Origin: Mojavia pulchra JT2-VF2
Lineage (GTDB): Bacteria > Cyanobacteriota > Cyanobacteriia > Cyanobacteriales > Nostocaceae
Assembly: GCA_019359325.1 (NCBI GenBank)
Contig: JAHHHN010000031.1
Coordinates: 1-64,000, forward strand
Reading direction: 5' to 3'
Length of the DNA: 64,000 nucleotides
The translations under genes were made by a program, and so were the position numbers. Of this stretch, positions 26,315 to 34,912 are shown in pieces; within the stretch, counting starts at the first letter, position 1, and each line of letters starts with the position of its first letter. The notes beneath the pieces were generated by a model, which saw only the letters and a list, made by a program, of their open reading frames with translations, did not search any database and was not told the DNA's origin.

Positions 26315-27934
26315 TTACAACCGATTGGTATCTTTTGTAATCAGTTTCCAACCTTCAGTTTGGTCAATTAGCTTAATGGAATCCAGGTGGAGATTGTTAT
26401 AAGCAGATGCATTAATTAGAAAGTAGGGTTGCCCATTGTAATGCCAATAGTATTGTAGTTCCCCCAGGGATGCCGGAATAATAGTGCGATCGCTATAAAA
26501 ATCCAACGAAGGACGGCTGTAGGGAAAAGATGTGTAAATCTTCCTAACAGCTGGATTTGCTCGCGCTATCATGCTAGCGACTGGTTTAACTGGATAGGCT
26601 TCCCATAATTCCCAAACCCAATAGTTAGATTTCATTAACAGCAACAGTGAAATATAACTTCCCCAAAACAAAATCTTGAGGAATTGGCCATCGCCTCTCT
26701 CTGCGAGAATAGCTGCTAAAGTCATGGTTAGAGCAATAGCTGCAAAAATCATCTGTAAGTCTGTTTTCGGTACTGTACCCCAACTAAAAAAAATGCTACC
26801 AGCAGAAGCCACTACAGCAAGTAGGGCCAACCCAGCCACCCAAGAACGGGGATAAGGTGACATTAAAGGTAAATTTTCTGTCTCTGTTAGCTGGGCACCA
26901 AAAGCTAAAGCTAAACTAGGGTAAATCGGGAATAAGTACCACAGAAGTTTGGTTCCCATAAAGGAAATTATTAGCAGGTAAACACCACTCCACACCAGTA
27001 CTAGTTTTGCCCAGCTAAGATTGCGATTTTCCCAAGTTAAGCGTAGGCTTTGTGGCAAAAAAAGTAACCAAGGCCAGGCGTACATCATAATTTCCTTGAG
27101 ATAATACCAATGTAGTCTGGAGTTATCCTCAGAAACTGTGCCAATTCGGTTAATCGGTTGATCTATAAAAGCAACCTGCATGAAAGTATGACCATAGTGC
27201 AATAGCTGGGCGCTATACCAACAAAGTGCTGGCAAAGTGCCAATGAAGATTGCTATCCACAAATAGTAACTAGTCAGTAGCCTTGGTGTGTCCCAAAACA
27301 AAAATACAATTGCGATCGCACCTAGCAATATGCCTAACATTCCTTGAGTCAGACAGATTAATCCAAAGCCGATGCCAATGCCAAGACAGTAGCGCAAATC
27401 TCGGCGCGATCGCAATACACACAACATCATTATCATCAAAAAACTTACTACCGTGCCATCCAACATCGCCAATCGTCCATGACGCACTACAGGTAGCATT
27501 GTGAGGTAGATTAAAGCGCTGTAAATAGCTGCCCATCGTTGGCGAAATATTTCTCGCCCAATGCAATACAGTATAGGTACTGATAAGGATGTTAAAATTG
27601 CTCCTGGTAAGCGTGTAGTCCATTCATTAACGCCTCCAAGGGAATAAACCCAAGCAATTAGCAAATGCATCAAAGGTGGCTTGTCATGATAAGGTTCACC
27701 TCCCAAAGTTGGGTAAAGCCAACCCATTGAACCTGTTGGAGAACGCAAAATCTCACGGGCAACCTGTGCCACAGTACCTTCATCCCAATCTCGTAGCGGT
27801 GCGCCTCCAAGATTTACGCTAAATAGTAACACTGCCGCCAAAAGCAGCACTATTAACCATACCCCATCAATCCATTTTTCAATCGTCCGATGCTGTTTTC
27901 CTAGATGACCCCAAATAAAGCTTCCTTCTTGCAT
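26315..27934 (-). CDS. ArnT-like membrane glycosyltransferase (GT39/GT83 superfamily)
   Basis: The 539-residue integral membrane protein has about 12 hydrophobic segments and the hallmarks of polyprenyl-phosphate-sugar-dependent transferases. These are the Asp-Glu pair in the first external loop (RDWDEG, 51-52) and the HDKPPL motif (84-87 for DKPP). Such enzymes add a sugar from an undecaprenyl carrier to lipids or proteins at the outer face of the membrane. The C-terminal soluble tail (about 460-539) includes FPYSRPSLDFYSDR, typical of the family. The acceptor cannot be read from sequence, and ArnT itself (lipid A aminoarabinose transfer) should not be assumed. It is transcribed alone. Confidence 0.88.
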   Translation of the reverse strand: MQEGSFIWGHLGKQHRTIEKWIDGVWLIVLLLAAVLLFSVNLGGAPLRDWDEGTVAQVAREILRSPTGSMGWLYPTLGGEPYHDKPPLMHLLIAWVYSLGGVNEWTTRLPGAILTSLSVPILYCIGREIFRQRWAAIYSALIYLTMLPVVRHGRLAMLDGTVVSFLMIMMLCVLRSRRDLRYCLGIGIGFGLICLTQGMLGILLGAIAIVFLFWDTPRLLTSYYLWIAIFIGTLPALCWYSAQLLHYGHTFMQVAFIDQPINRIGTVSEDNSRLHWYYLKEIMMYAWPWLLFLPQSLRLTWENRNLSWAKLVLVWSGVYLLIISFMGTKLLWYLFPIYPSLALAFGAQLTETENLPLMSPYPRSWVAGLALLAVVASAGSIFFSWGTVPKTDLQMIFAAIALTMTLAAILAERGDGQFLKILFWGSYISLLLLMKSNYWVWELWEAYPVKPVASMIARANPAVRKIYTSFPYSRPSLDFYSDRTIIPASLGELQYYWHYNGQPYFLINASAYNNLHLDSIKLIDQTEGWKLITKDTNRL

Positions 27935-28451
27935 ATTCTATGATAATCATTTTACTTGCTGGTTTGATTACATAGAGATCAAAGCGAGTCTCTAATGTTG
28001 CCACCCAGTAACAACCTGTGGGTTTAACAATTGCTAGATTCCAAATTAACTCAAATTTTTCTGAATAGTAAATTTTTTTTATAAGAAAATCGCCTAATTT
28101 TTTTATTTAAGTTTACTAAAGATATTGCCTAAAAAGTTGATACAAGTAAGCCGATTTTAAAAGTTTGTATAACTAAGTAATTACTGTGACTAAGGAATTT
28201 GATATTTATTTAGTTAATTACTAAAATTTCCTGTTTTAATAACTCAGGGACACATGGTGACAGTGTTTAAATTATCATGTATAACCTCAGCAACCCAACC
28301 GTTTTTGGATTATTGGTGATTTTCAAAACCTAAAAATAGATAAAATAATTACAAATATAAAATTTTATTTCTGATAGGATTGCCACAAAAACTTGATAGT
28401 AAAAGTAGCAAAAATAGCTAAATTAATTAAATCATCAGAAAGCTATAGCTA
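27935..28451. other. AT-rich non-coding region
   Basis: About 517 bases with no credible gene, very rich in A and T. It lies between the 5' end of the ArnT-like gene and the 3' end of the recombinase-family gene, so it probably contains the promoter of the former and the transcript end of the latter. I see no clear repeat or hairpin. Confidence 0.5.
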
Positions 28452-29744
28452 TTAAAAAATAAAAATAATTTCTAAATGCCACTCTTTATCTTGACGAATA
28501 ATTTCAATCTGGCGAATGAATTCTCGAAAGTAAAATCTTCGCTCGGCTTCTGATAAATCTAGCCAAAATTGCGGAATTGAAACAGCTTGGGCAACAGAAC
28601 GCAAGTTTACAGGTGGGAGAGTCGCTAGCTTTGCTTGGAGTGCAGAAATTTCTGTGCGGAGTTTGTATACTCTCAACTTTGCGGTTTCAGTATCTAAAAC
28701 TCCAGTTTCTACTAAAGCAGGTATTTGAGTGAGTATTTCTTGCTGACGAGCGATCGCCTCTCCTAAACTATTCTTAATTGCATCCAACTGCGGAAAATTC
28801 ACCCCCGCCACTGCTAGGGGTAAATCCTGGCAAACTTTTGTAATTGTATTTTCTAAAATCTTTTCGTAGGGAATGGCGCGACACTTGGGGCGTTGGGGAC
28901 AGCTAATAGGACGTAAATAAAGATACTCTTTGTCTTGGTATCGTTGGGTAACGCGGGTAACAGTCATGTGAGACTGACACTCGCTACAAACAACCAACCC
29001 AGCCAAAGAACGCGGCGCACTCGCACTTCGAGATGGTAAACGACTATTACGGCGCAAAAGTCGATCAACTTGGGCGGCTTCTTCCTGGGAAATTATGGGA
29101 ATGTGAGTATTAGAGATAATTGCGCCATCTTGATAAGCTATATTGCCTCGGTAAACTGGATTAGTCAGCCAGCGCCGTCCCGTCGTCACAGAGATTTTCT
29201 TACCGTATTTTTTTGCCAAGTAACGGACTGCACCCCGCAAGGAACCATAAAGCAAAAATTGTTCAAAAAAATCTTTGACTACTGGGGAAGTACTGCGGTC
29301 AACAATGTATTTATCTTTGCTGCGACGGTATCCATAAGGCGGTTTGCCAGGTGGAGGCGCGGTATCCAGACGGCTACGGGCGTGTCCTTGGCGGATACGG
29401 TGGCTACGCTGCTGACGTTGAATTTCGTGTAGCAATTTCAGCAATTCGGCGCGGAGATTGCCATTTTCCGATGTGTAGGGTTGTTCAGTAGCAATGACAA
29501 CTATACCGATTGCTTCTAGTTCACTGAGGCGATCGCTCACTTCCTTTACAGTATCACCCAACTCTTCCAAGCGGCGGATTAATAGATAATCTGCTGGTTC
29601 AGCTTTGCAATCAGTGAATAATTGTTGTAATTCAGACCGCTGACCTAAATCATAATAAATCCGATCCACTTCCCATCCCCAATTACTAGGATCAGGTGGG
29701 GTTTCTAATAATGGATCACTATAACTGTAGGCAATGATTTTCAT
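28452..29744 (-). CDS. Serine-recombinase-family protein with altered catalytic residues
   Basis: The 430-residue protein has the layout of a large serine recombinase. A resolvase-like domain (1-110) is followed by a recombinase domain (GKPPYGYRRSKDKYIVD, about 130-230), a Cys4 zinc ribbon (CSEC..CPQRPKC, about 250-290) and a coiled coil (about 310-380). The catalytic motif, normally YxRVS, reads AYSYSDP here: a Ser is present at position 8, but the preceding Arg is missing. The second motif, normally RLxRLGR, reads RRLEELGDTV, with acidic residues where the two arginines belong. It recalls a paralogous group in Nostoc rather than XisF. It may bind DNA without cutting it, or use another arrangement. 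No element ends are visible nearby. Confidence 0.82.
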   Translation of the reverse strand: MKIIAYSYSDPLLETPPDPSNWGWEVDRIYYDLGQRSELQQLFTDCKAEPADYLLIRRLEELGDTVKEVSDRLSELEAIGIVVIATEQPYTSENGNLRAELLKLLHEIQRQQRSHRIRQGHARSRLDTAPPPGKPPYGYRRSKDKYIVDRSTSPVVKDFFEQFLLYGSLRGAVRYLAKKYGKKISVTTGRRWLTNPVYRGNIAYQDGAIISNTHIPIISQEEAAQVDRLLRRNSRLPSRSASAPRSLAGLVVCSECQSHMTVTRVTQRYQDKEYLYLRPISCPQRPKCRAIPYEKILENTITKVCQDLPLAVAGVNFPQLDAIKNSLGEAIARQQEILTQIPALVETGVLDTETAKLRVYKLRTEISALQAKLATLPPVNLRSVAQAVSIPQFWLDLSEAERRFYFREFIRQIEIIRQDKEWHLEIIFIF

Positions 29745-29799
29745 TCGTCATTGGTCTTTTGTCATTAATATTTTGTCAATAGTCAAGAGTAATTAATTA

Positions 29800-29851
29800 T
29801 TCTCCTTATTTCCAATGCCCCATGCCCCATGCTCAATGCCCAATGCCCCAT
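29800..29851. repeat. CCCAATGCCC-type low-complexity tract
   Basis: CCAATGCCCCATGCCCCATG and variants repeat in this short gap between two minus-strand genes. It is the same tract type as at 11500, 36590 and 60095. Confidence 0.7.
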
Positions 29852-30211
29852 TCACTGCTGACTCAATTCGATAATATTCCCATCCGGGTCTTGGATGAAG
29901 AGGGCAGCACGACCAGAAGCGCTGGCTTGGATGGGATAATTGTGAGCCAGCAATTCCTGCTTGGCGATGTCTAAATCAGTAACCGAGAAAGCAAAATGAG
30001 GGTTACGTCCCCATTTTTCATTTTGGTTTTCTGTAGGAACAGATGGCGCAACTATTAAATGAATTTGATAGTTGCCGACTTGATACCATGCACCAGGGTA
30101 TTTCAGGGAACGATTAATTTTGGTTAGTCCCAATACTTTGCCATAAAAGTGTTCGGAGCGTTCGAGGTCAGTAACAAGAATGGCGGTATGGAGACTGTTG
30201 GTAATTTGCAT
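29852..30211 (-). CDS. VOC-family protein (glyoxalase/bleomycin-resistance fold)
   Basis: The 119-residue protein is one vicinal-oxygen-chelate domain, made of two beta-alpha-beta-beta-beta modules. His8 (LHTAILVTDLERSEHFY) and the Glu of the closing DPDGNIIELSQ motif are placed as metal ligands. A middle His in NYQIHLIV is a third candidate ligand. Proteins of this type include glyoxalase I, dioxygenases and drug-binding proteins, and the substrate is not predictable. Nostoc genomes contain several such stand-alone genes. It ends near a low-complexity tract and starts beside the 63-bp repeat array. Confidence 0.88.
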   Translation of the reverse strand: MQITNSLHTAILVTDLERSEHFYGKVLGLTKINRSLKYPGAWYQVGNYQIHLIVAPSVPTENQNEKWGRNPHFAFSVTDLDIAKQELLAHNYPIQASASGRAALFIQDPDGNIIELSQQ

Positions 30212-30309
30212 GGCCGATAAATGCGATCGCGTCTATTTAAATTTTGACCTATTTCAACCACAGAAGATGCAAACGCATGGTGTGCCAATTGGCCTAGTGA
30301 TCGTCCCCC

Positions 30310-30520
30310 CATTTGTTGCAAACGTTTTGATTTTATTTATGGATCAGGCAACATCCATAACAAACATCAAAGCATTTGTTACAGACGTTTTAATTTTATT
30401 TATGGATCAGGCGACATTCATAACAAACATCAAGGCATTTGTTGTAAACGTCTTGATGATATTTATGGATCAGGCAACATTTATAACAAACATCAAAGCA
30501 TTTGTTGCAAACATCGTAAT
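30310..30520. repeat. 63-bp tandem repeat, 3.3 copies
   Basis: Copies begin with CATTTGTT at 30310, 30373, 30436 and (partial) 30499. Each contains ATTTATGGATCAGGC and ends with AACAAACATCAA. The period of 63 is three times 21, and the plus strand stays open through all copies (about 21 residues per unit, LFMDQAT pattern). AACAAA and TTTGTT around each junction can pair. The open frame from 30180 overlaps the VOC gene in antisense and looks repeat-driven, not a gene. The rest of the 30212-30640 gap holds nothing recognised. Confidence 0.88.
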
Positions 30521-30640
30521 AAAACCAGGAAATCGGTTAAATTTGCAATAAACTCGTTTGGGACAAGCGACGCTATAACCTAGCTTGCCCCAATTCATCC
30601 CACTGTTCTGCAACGCTATTTCTTCCTTGCCTCTTGCAAT

Positions 30641-33202
30641 TCACTGCGATCGCGCTTCGGCGGCGGCGACTTCTAGCAGTGTCTTCAATACTGAGTCAGG
30701 ATTGAGGCTGATTGAATCAATTCCCTGTCCTACAAGGAAACGGGCGAATTCTGGATAATCGCTGGGTGCTTGACCGCAGATACCGATTTTCCGTCCTTGC
30801 TGTTTGACTGTGCGGATTGCTTTAGCTATGATTCGTTTCACAGCTTGATTGCGTTCATCAAAGAGATGCGCTACTAACTCCGAATCCCGATCTAGTCCTA
30901 AAGTTAATTGAGTTAGATCATTTGAGCCGATGGAAAAGCCATCAAATATTTTACAGAATTCATCTGCCAATAGTACGTTACTGGGCAATTCACACATCAC
31001 GTAGACTTGTAAATTGTTTTCGCCTCGCACCAAACCATGTTTTGCCATCTCTGCAAGTACGCGCTGACCTTCTTCGGGGGTGCGGCAGAACGGTATCATT
31101 AAAATTACATTAGTTAAGCCCATTTCATCCCGTACTCGCTTCATAGCTTGGCACTCTAGAGCAAAGCCTTGACGATAGCGATCGCTGTAGTAGCGAGAAG
31201 CACCACGCCAGCCAATCATCGGGTTTTCTTCGTTGGGTTCAAACTGTTTGCCACCAAGGAGATTAGCGTATTCGTTACTCTTAAAGTCCGACAAACGGAC
31301 AATCACAGGTTTGGGATAGAAAGCAGCTGCTATAGTACCAATTCCTTGAGCAAGTTTATCTACAAAGAATTGCTTTTTATCTGCATATTGGATAGTTAAC
31401 TCGGCAATTTGGCGTTTAGTAAGTTCGTCTTCCAACGCATCAAAGTGAATTAAGGCTAGCGGGTGTGTTTTGATGCGGTTGGCAATAATAAATTCCATCC
31501 TTGCTAATCCCACGCCATCGTTAGGAATAGCCGCTAAACTGAATGCTTCTTCTGGATTGCCCACGTTCAACATAATTTGAGTACGGGTACGAGGCAATTT
31601 TTCTAAGGGTAGTTCTTGTACTTCATAAGGTAATAAACCTTGGTAAACTTTTCCAGTTTCACCCTCAGCACAACTAACGGTGATTTCTTGCCCTGTCTTT
31701 AATATAGTTGTGGCATTACCACAACCGACAATCGCCGGAACTCCCATCTCTCTGGCAATAATTGCTGCATGGCAAGTACGTCCACCAGAATTAGTGATAA
31801 TTGCACTGGCACGTTTCATAATTGGTTCCCAATCAGGGTCAGTCCGGTTTGTAACCAGTACCTCTCCTGGTTGGAAAAGCTGAATTTGCTGCACATCCAG
31901 AATGACTCTAGCTTTACCTTGCCCGATCATCTCACCCACGCTACGACCTGTGACAAGAGGCACGGGTGCACAGGGGCGGAGGGGCAGAGGGGAATTTGAA
32001 GCTCTTTTCTCCTCTGCTCTCCGAAGTTCGCCCGGAGGGTTTCCCTCCTTGCGACTTCTCTTCCTGCTCCCTTGCTCCCCTGCTTCCTTTACGAGGTGAT
32101 AACTACGCAGCACGTTTTTGGTTTTCTGAGACTGTACTGTTTCGGGACGTGCTTGGACAATAAATAGCTCATTAGTGATGCCATCTTTTGCCCATTCAAT
32201 ATCCATCGGTGTGTATGTACCGCGTACTTGGGAATAATGTTCTTCAATGAGGCAAGACCAGTGGGCAAGTTGTAAAATTTCCTCATCATTGAGCGCAAAT
32301 ACGCTGCGTTCAGAAGGTTGAACTGGGATATTTTTGGTCAATTTTGTGCCGCCCTGGTCATAGACCATTTTAATTTCTTTACTACCAAGGCGTTTTTCTA
32401 GAATTGAGCGATATCCCTGTTTCAAAGTAGGTTTAAATACTAAATATTCATCTGGATTAACTGCTCCCTGGACAACATTTTCGCCCAAACCGTAGGTAGC
32501 GGTAATCAAGGCAGCATCTTTAAACCCTGTCTCAGTGTCGATGGAGAACATGACGCCAGAACTTGCCAGGTCAGAACGTACCATTTTTTGCACACCTACC
32601 GATAGAGCAATGTCAAAATGGTCGAAACCTTTTTTTTGACGATAGGAAATGGCACGGTCAGTAAAAGTTGAGGCGAAGCACTTGTGGCAAGCTTCTAATA
32701 CAGCTTGTAGCCCGTGGACATTTAAATAAGTTTCTTGCTGTCCGGCAAAGCTAGCGTCGGGTAAGTCTTTAGCAGTAGCGCTGGAGCGAACTGCTACATC
32801 GGTATCGGCATCATATTGTTGACAAAGACCTAAGTAAGCTCTGGCGATCGCTTCCTGTAATTCTAAAGAAAATGGATTCTGGAGTATTAACAACCTAGCT
32901 TTTTTACCACGCTGCCGCAGATTGTTAACATCTTCAATATCTAAATCTGCAAAAATTTCTCTAAGCTTTGTTTCTAAACCTGCCGCAGAGATGAAGTACC
33001 TATAAGCGTAAGCAGTAGTTGCAAATCCTGTAGGAACTTTTATACCTTTGCGCCTGAGCTGCCGAATCATTTCTCCCAAAGAAGCGTTTTTGCCACCTAC
33101 CAAGGGAATATCTACAATCCCAACTTCACCCAAAGGTAAAACTAAGGCTTGTTCTTTGGAAGCTTGGCGATCCGCTTCTTGATTTTCCCGTATTTCTAGC
33201 AT
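30641..33202 (-). CDS. ppsA: Phosphoenolpyruvate synthase with a repeat-derived linker
   Basis: PEP synthase makes phosphoenolpyruvate, AMP and phosphate from pyruvate, ATP and water. The 853-residue protein has the N-terminal ATP-grasp domain (VGGKNASLGEM, RSSATAKDLPDASFAGQQET). The swivelling phospho-His domain follows, with His478 in SGGRTCHAAII, and then the C-terminal PEP/pyruvate barrel (MCELPSNV, FSIGSNDLTQL). Between the first two domains, residues about 373-415 are a Arg/Pro-rich segment that the family lacks. It corresponds to a low-complexity repeat inserted in frame. Because it lies in a domain linker the enzyme may still work. The gene stands alone. Confidence 0.95.
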   Translation of the reverse strand: MLEIRENQEADRQASKEQALVLPLGEVGIVDIPLVGGKNASLGEMIRQLRRKGIKVPTGFATTAYAYRYFISAAGLETKLREIFADLDIEDVNNLRQRGKKARLLILQNPFSLELQEAIARAYLGLCQQYDADTDVAVRSSATAKDLPDASFAGQQETYLNVHGLQAVLEACHKCFASTFTDRAISYRQKKGFDHFDIALSVGVQKMVRSDLASSGVMFSIDTETGFKDAALITATYGLGENVVQGAVNPDEYLVFKPTLKQGYRSILEKRLGSKEIKMVYDQGGTKLTKNIPVQPSERSVFALNDEEILQLAHWSCLIEEHYSQVRGTYTPMDIEWAKDGITNELFIVQARPETVQSQKTKNVLRSYHLVKEAGEQGSRKRSRKEGNPPGELRRAEEKRASNSPLPLRPCAPVPLVTGRSVGEMIGQGKARVILDVQQIQLFQPGEVLVTNRTDPDWEPIMKRASAIITNSGGRTCHAAIIAREMGVPAIVGCGNATTILKTGQEITVSCAEGETGKVYQGLLPYEVQELPLEKLPRTRTQIMLNVGNPEEAFSLAAIPNDGVGLARMEFIIANRIKTHPLALIHFDALEDELTKRQIAELTIQYADKKQFFVDKLAQGIGTIAAAFYPKPVIVRLSDFKSNEYANLLGGKQFEPNEENPMIGWRGASRYYSDRYRQGFALECQAMKRVRDEMGLTNVILMIPFCRTPEEGQRVLAEMAKHGLVRGENNLQVYVMCELPSNVLLADEFCKIFDGFSIGSNDLTQLTLGLDRDSELVAHLFDERNQAVKRIIAKAIRTVKQQGRKIGICGQAPSDYPEFARFLVGQGIDSISLNPDSVLKTLLEVAAAEARSQ
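31958..32086. repeat. Dispersed low-complexity repeat inserted in frame in ppsA
   Basis: This 129-base stretch (43 codons) has the G/C-skewed composition of the intergenic tracts at 11395 and 21530. Examples are GGGGCGGAGGGGCAGAGGGG on one side and CCTGCTCCCTTGCTCCCC on the other. It also contains a short inverted repeat around GTTCGCCCGGAGGGTTTCCCTCC. Its length is a multiple of three and no stop arises in the ppsA frame. Codon use and residues differ sharply from the flanking enzyme. Confidence 0.8.
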
Positions 33203-33602
33203 CGTTTAAGTTCGTTTAACGTATAAAAATACTTAAGTTAGATGTATTAGTTATTTCTAGGCTTAAGTTTCACACTTATATTTATACGCACATAATTTGA
33301 GGATCTTGTGAGGATGTAGCTAATACTACTGTGCTTGCTAACGTGGAACTACGAGCAAGTAACATCAAGCGACTCTACAAAGTTTTTGGAATGCAATTCA
33401 CATCTAGCATCATCAGAGTCATGCATGAGCAAATGTGTACAAAGATTGCAAAAATAAAAATCCTTTAATCTTCCTCACAAGTTCCTCATATTTAAAATTT
33501 ATCCTCAAAATATAAAGAGTTTGTTTTTAATTGTGACGTGCTTAAGAATCGGCTGAAGTGATTTTCAAGAACGTTCTTTATTAATTAGGTTTTCTAAAAA
33601 AT
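33203..33602. other. Non-coding region upstream of ppsA
   Basis: About 400 bases, AT-rich, between the start of ppsA (minus) and a small zinc-ribbon gene (plus). A 42-codon open frame ending with KIAKIKIL lies near 33340-33470 but shows no ribosome site or family resemblance. The region presumably contains two divergent promoters. No clear motif was found. Confidence 0.45.
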
Positions 33603-33857
33603 ATGAATTACTGCCCTTGCTGTTCTGATGTGCTGCTACAACATATAAATGGTTCTAAGATTTACTGGTTTTGCCGCCACTGCTGGCAAGAAATGCCAGA
33701 ATCTCTGAGCCAACGAGTCGGTCTATTATCCGAAAATGTTGTAGAAGAGCTACCTAAAATCCTTCATCACCAAAAGAAAGCTATTACTACGGTTTATTCC
33801 AAGAAACGGACAAGTACTATAAATGGGTGGATAGGAAGGCAAGATATCCCTGCCTAA
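33603..33857 (+). CDS. Small zinc-finger protein (CPCC...CRHCW type)
   Basis: The 84-residue protein opens with MNYCPCCSDVLLQHI and YWFCRHCWQEMP. This gives a Cys4 zinc ribbon within the first 30 residues, followed by a basic, probably disordered tail. I know small Nostoc proteins with the same opening and no assigned function. The charged tail and single zinc finger could suit nucleic-acid binding, which is inference. No strong ribosome site precedes the ATG. It stands alone, between ppsA and the DUF4327 gene. Confidence 0.75.
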   Translation: MNYCPCCSDVLLQHINGSKIYWFCRHCWQEMPESLSQRVGLLSENVVEELPKILHHQKKAITTVYSKKRTSTINGWIGRQDIPA

Positions 33858-34129
33858 AAGCATCAACCAGCTACAAGCTGCTAGTGTAACGGTAAATCTC
33901 AGTAACCTATCCGAACTGTCTCACAAACTTAAGAGCAACTTGCAACCATCATTGCGCTCAAATTCGCCATCCCTCAAGTTTTCGTAAAAAGGCTCTCAAG
34001 TGATATTATTTCCGTTCATTTGGCCATAATCAAAACTTCCCCGCCTCCCTTCATTTCTGGGAGTGCAGCCGCCTGGGTCGGGCTAATCCTTACAACAGCA
34101 CTGTCTGTGTGTCTGCACGTCGGTATTAA

Positions 34130-34309
34130 TTATGGGTATTGAACTGGACAAGATTTAACCCATACATCGCTGTTCATCCATTTATCAACCTCCGAATCAG
34201 CTTCAAGGCTTTCTGGTTTTAAATTTTCATCTTTAATGGTAAATTTTGAAATTGCCACTCGCGCAGTTAAGCTGCTATAAGCTGCTTCAATCTTGTTGCC
34301 AATCTTCAC
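34130..34309 (-). CDS. Candidate 59-residue protein overlapping the end of the DUF4327 gene
   Basis: A GTG at 34307-34309 opens a 59-codon frame on the minus strand that ends at TAA 34130-34132. The product starts MKIGNKIEAAYSSLTARVAISKF and ends DVWVKSCPVQYP. Residue composition is balanced, with a hydrophilic middle, as in real small proteins. The start overlaps the last 23 bases of the DUF4327 gene, suggesting coupled translation. There is no clear ribosome site and I do not recognise a family, so it may be spurious or the remnant of a longer gene. Confidence 0.35.
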   Translation of the reverse strand: MKIGNKIEAAYSSLTARVAISKFTIKDENLKPESLEADSEVDKWMNSDVWVKSCPVQYP

Positions 34310-34508
34310 AACTTAACAGGTCAATAATTCTATCTCTGAGCAAGAATTCATTGCTTTCTAGCTCAAGCTCAATACTGTCCCAGTCACGGCCGGGAATATA
34401 TTGATAGAGAGTGTAAATTGGCTGTTGTCGATTAAGTAATCCTTTCTTTACTAATTGCCGTGCTTCTTCCTTGATTAACTGAATGCCATATTTAACAGGA
34501 GTATCCAT
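34287..34508 (-). CDS. DUF4327 family small protein
   Basis: This 73-residue protein matches the cyanobacterial DUF4327 pattern: VKYGIQLIKEEARQLVKKGLLNRQQPIYTLYQYIPGRDW, then an acidic segment and FLLRDRIIDLLSCEDW. The family is restricted to cyanobacteria as far as I know and has no known function. There is no signal peptide or membrane segment, so it is probably cytoplasmic. The ATG at 34508 is the only good start. A possible small downstream gene overlaps its end. Confidence 0.85.
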   Translation of the reverse strand: MDTPVKYGIQLIKEEARQLVKKGLLNRQQPIYTLYQYIPGRDWDSIELELESNEFLLRDRIIDLLSCEDWQQD

Positions 34509-34912
34509 AGCTCGTTACCTCGCTTTTGTTCAAGGAATTAAGGCTAGAGACATTAACTCTTTAGCCTCTAACATAAACATATCTAAAAACGTGGAGACAA
34601 TTGTGACTAATGAACACAAGGCAGCCACTACTCAAAAGTAAATCGAGATACGAAATGCCTGTATCACAGTGCCACATTCTTGATCAAAACAATTAATTAA
34701 GCCTCATTGTTCTAAGTTTAGTAATAGCATGAGCTTTATGTAACTTAAGATATATTGTGCTTAGTAAAAAACCACTATACTTACCAAGTATTCGTCTAGA
34801 GCGAAGTTAAATAAATCTTGGTTACGCTGGCATTGTGTTTTTATAAGATAGCAAGTAGCTAATGATTGTCTCCTCTCCCGTAGTGCTGAACTCACTGCAT
34901 AGCGCAATGATA
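34509..34912. other. Non-coding region upstream of the DUF4327 gene
   Basis: About 400 bases with no gene seen, between the DUF4327 start and the end of the PPK2 gene, both on the minus strand. The composition is mixed. No strong hairpin or known motif was recognised. The promoter of the DUF4327 gene should lie here. Confidence 0.45.

Noticed and set aside
28452-29744. Assignment as XisF, the fdxN-element excisase
   Set aside because: The catalytic motifs differ and the opening residues are not the classical recombinase start; no excision sites are seen nearby.
30180-30551. Plus-strand frame of 123 codons through the 63-bp repeat
   Set aside because: It overlaps the VOC gene in antisense, and its body is the tandem repeat; no ribosome site or family match is seen.
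33340-33470. A 42-codon frame ending KIAKIKIL in the ppsA upstream region
   Set aside because: There is no ribosome site, composition is not protein-like, and no similarity is recognised.
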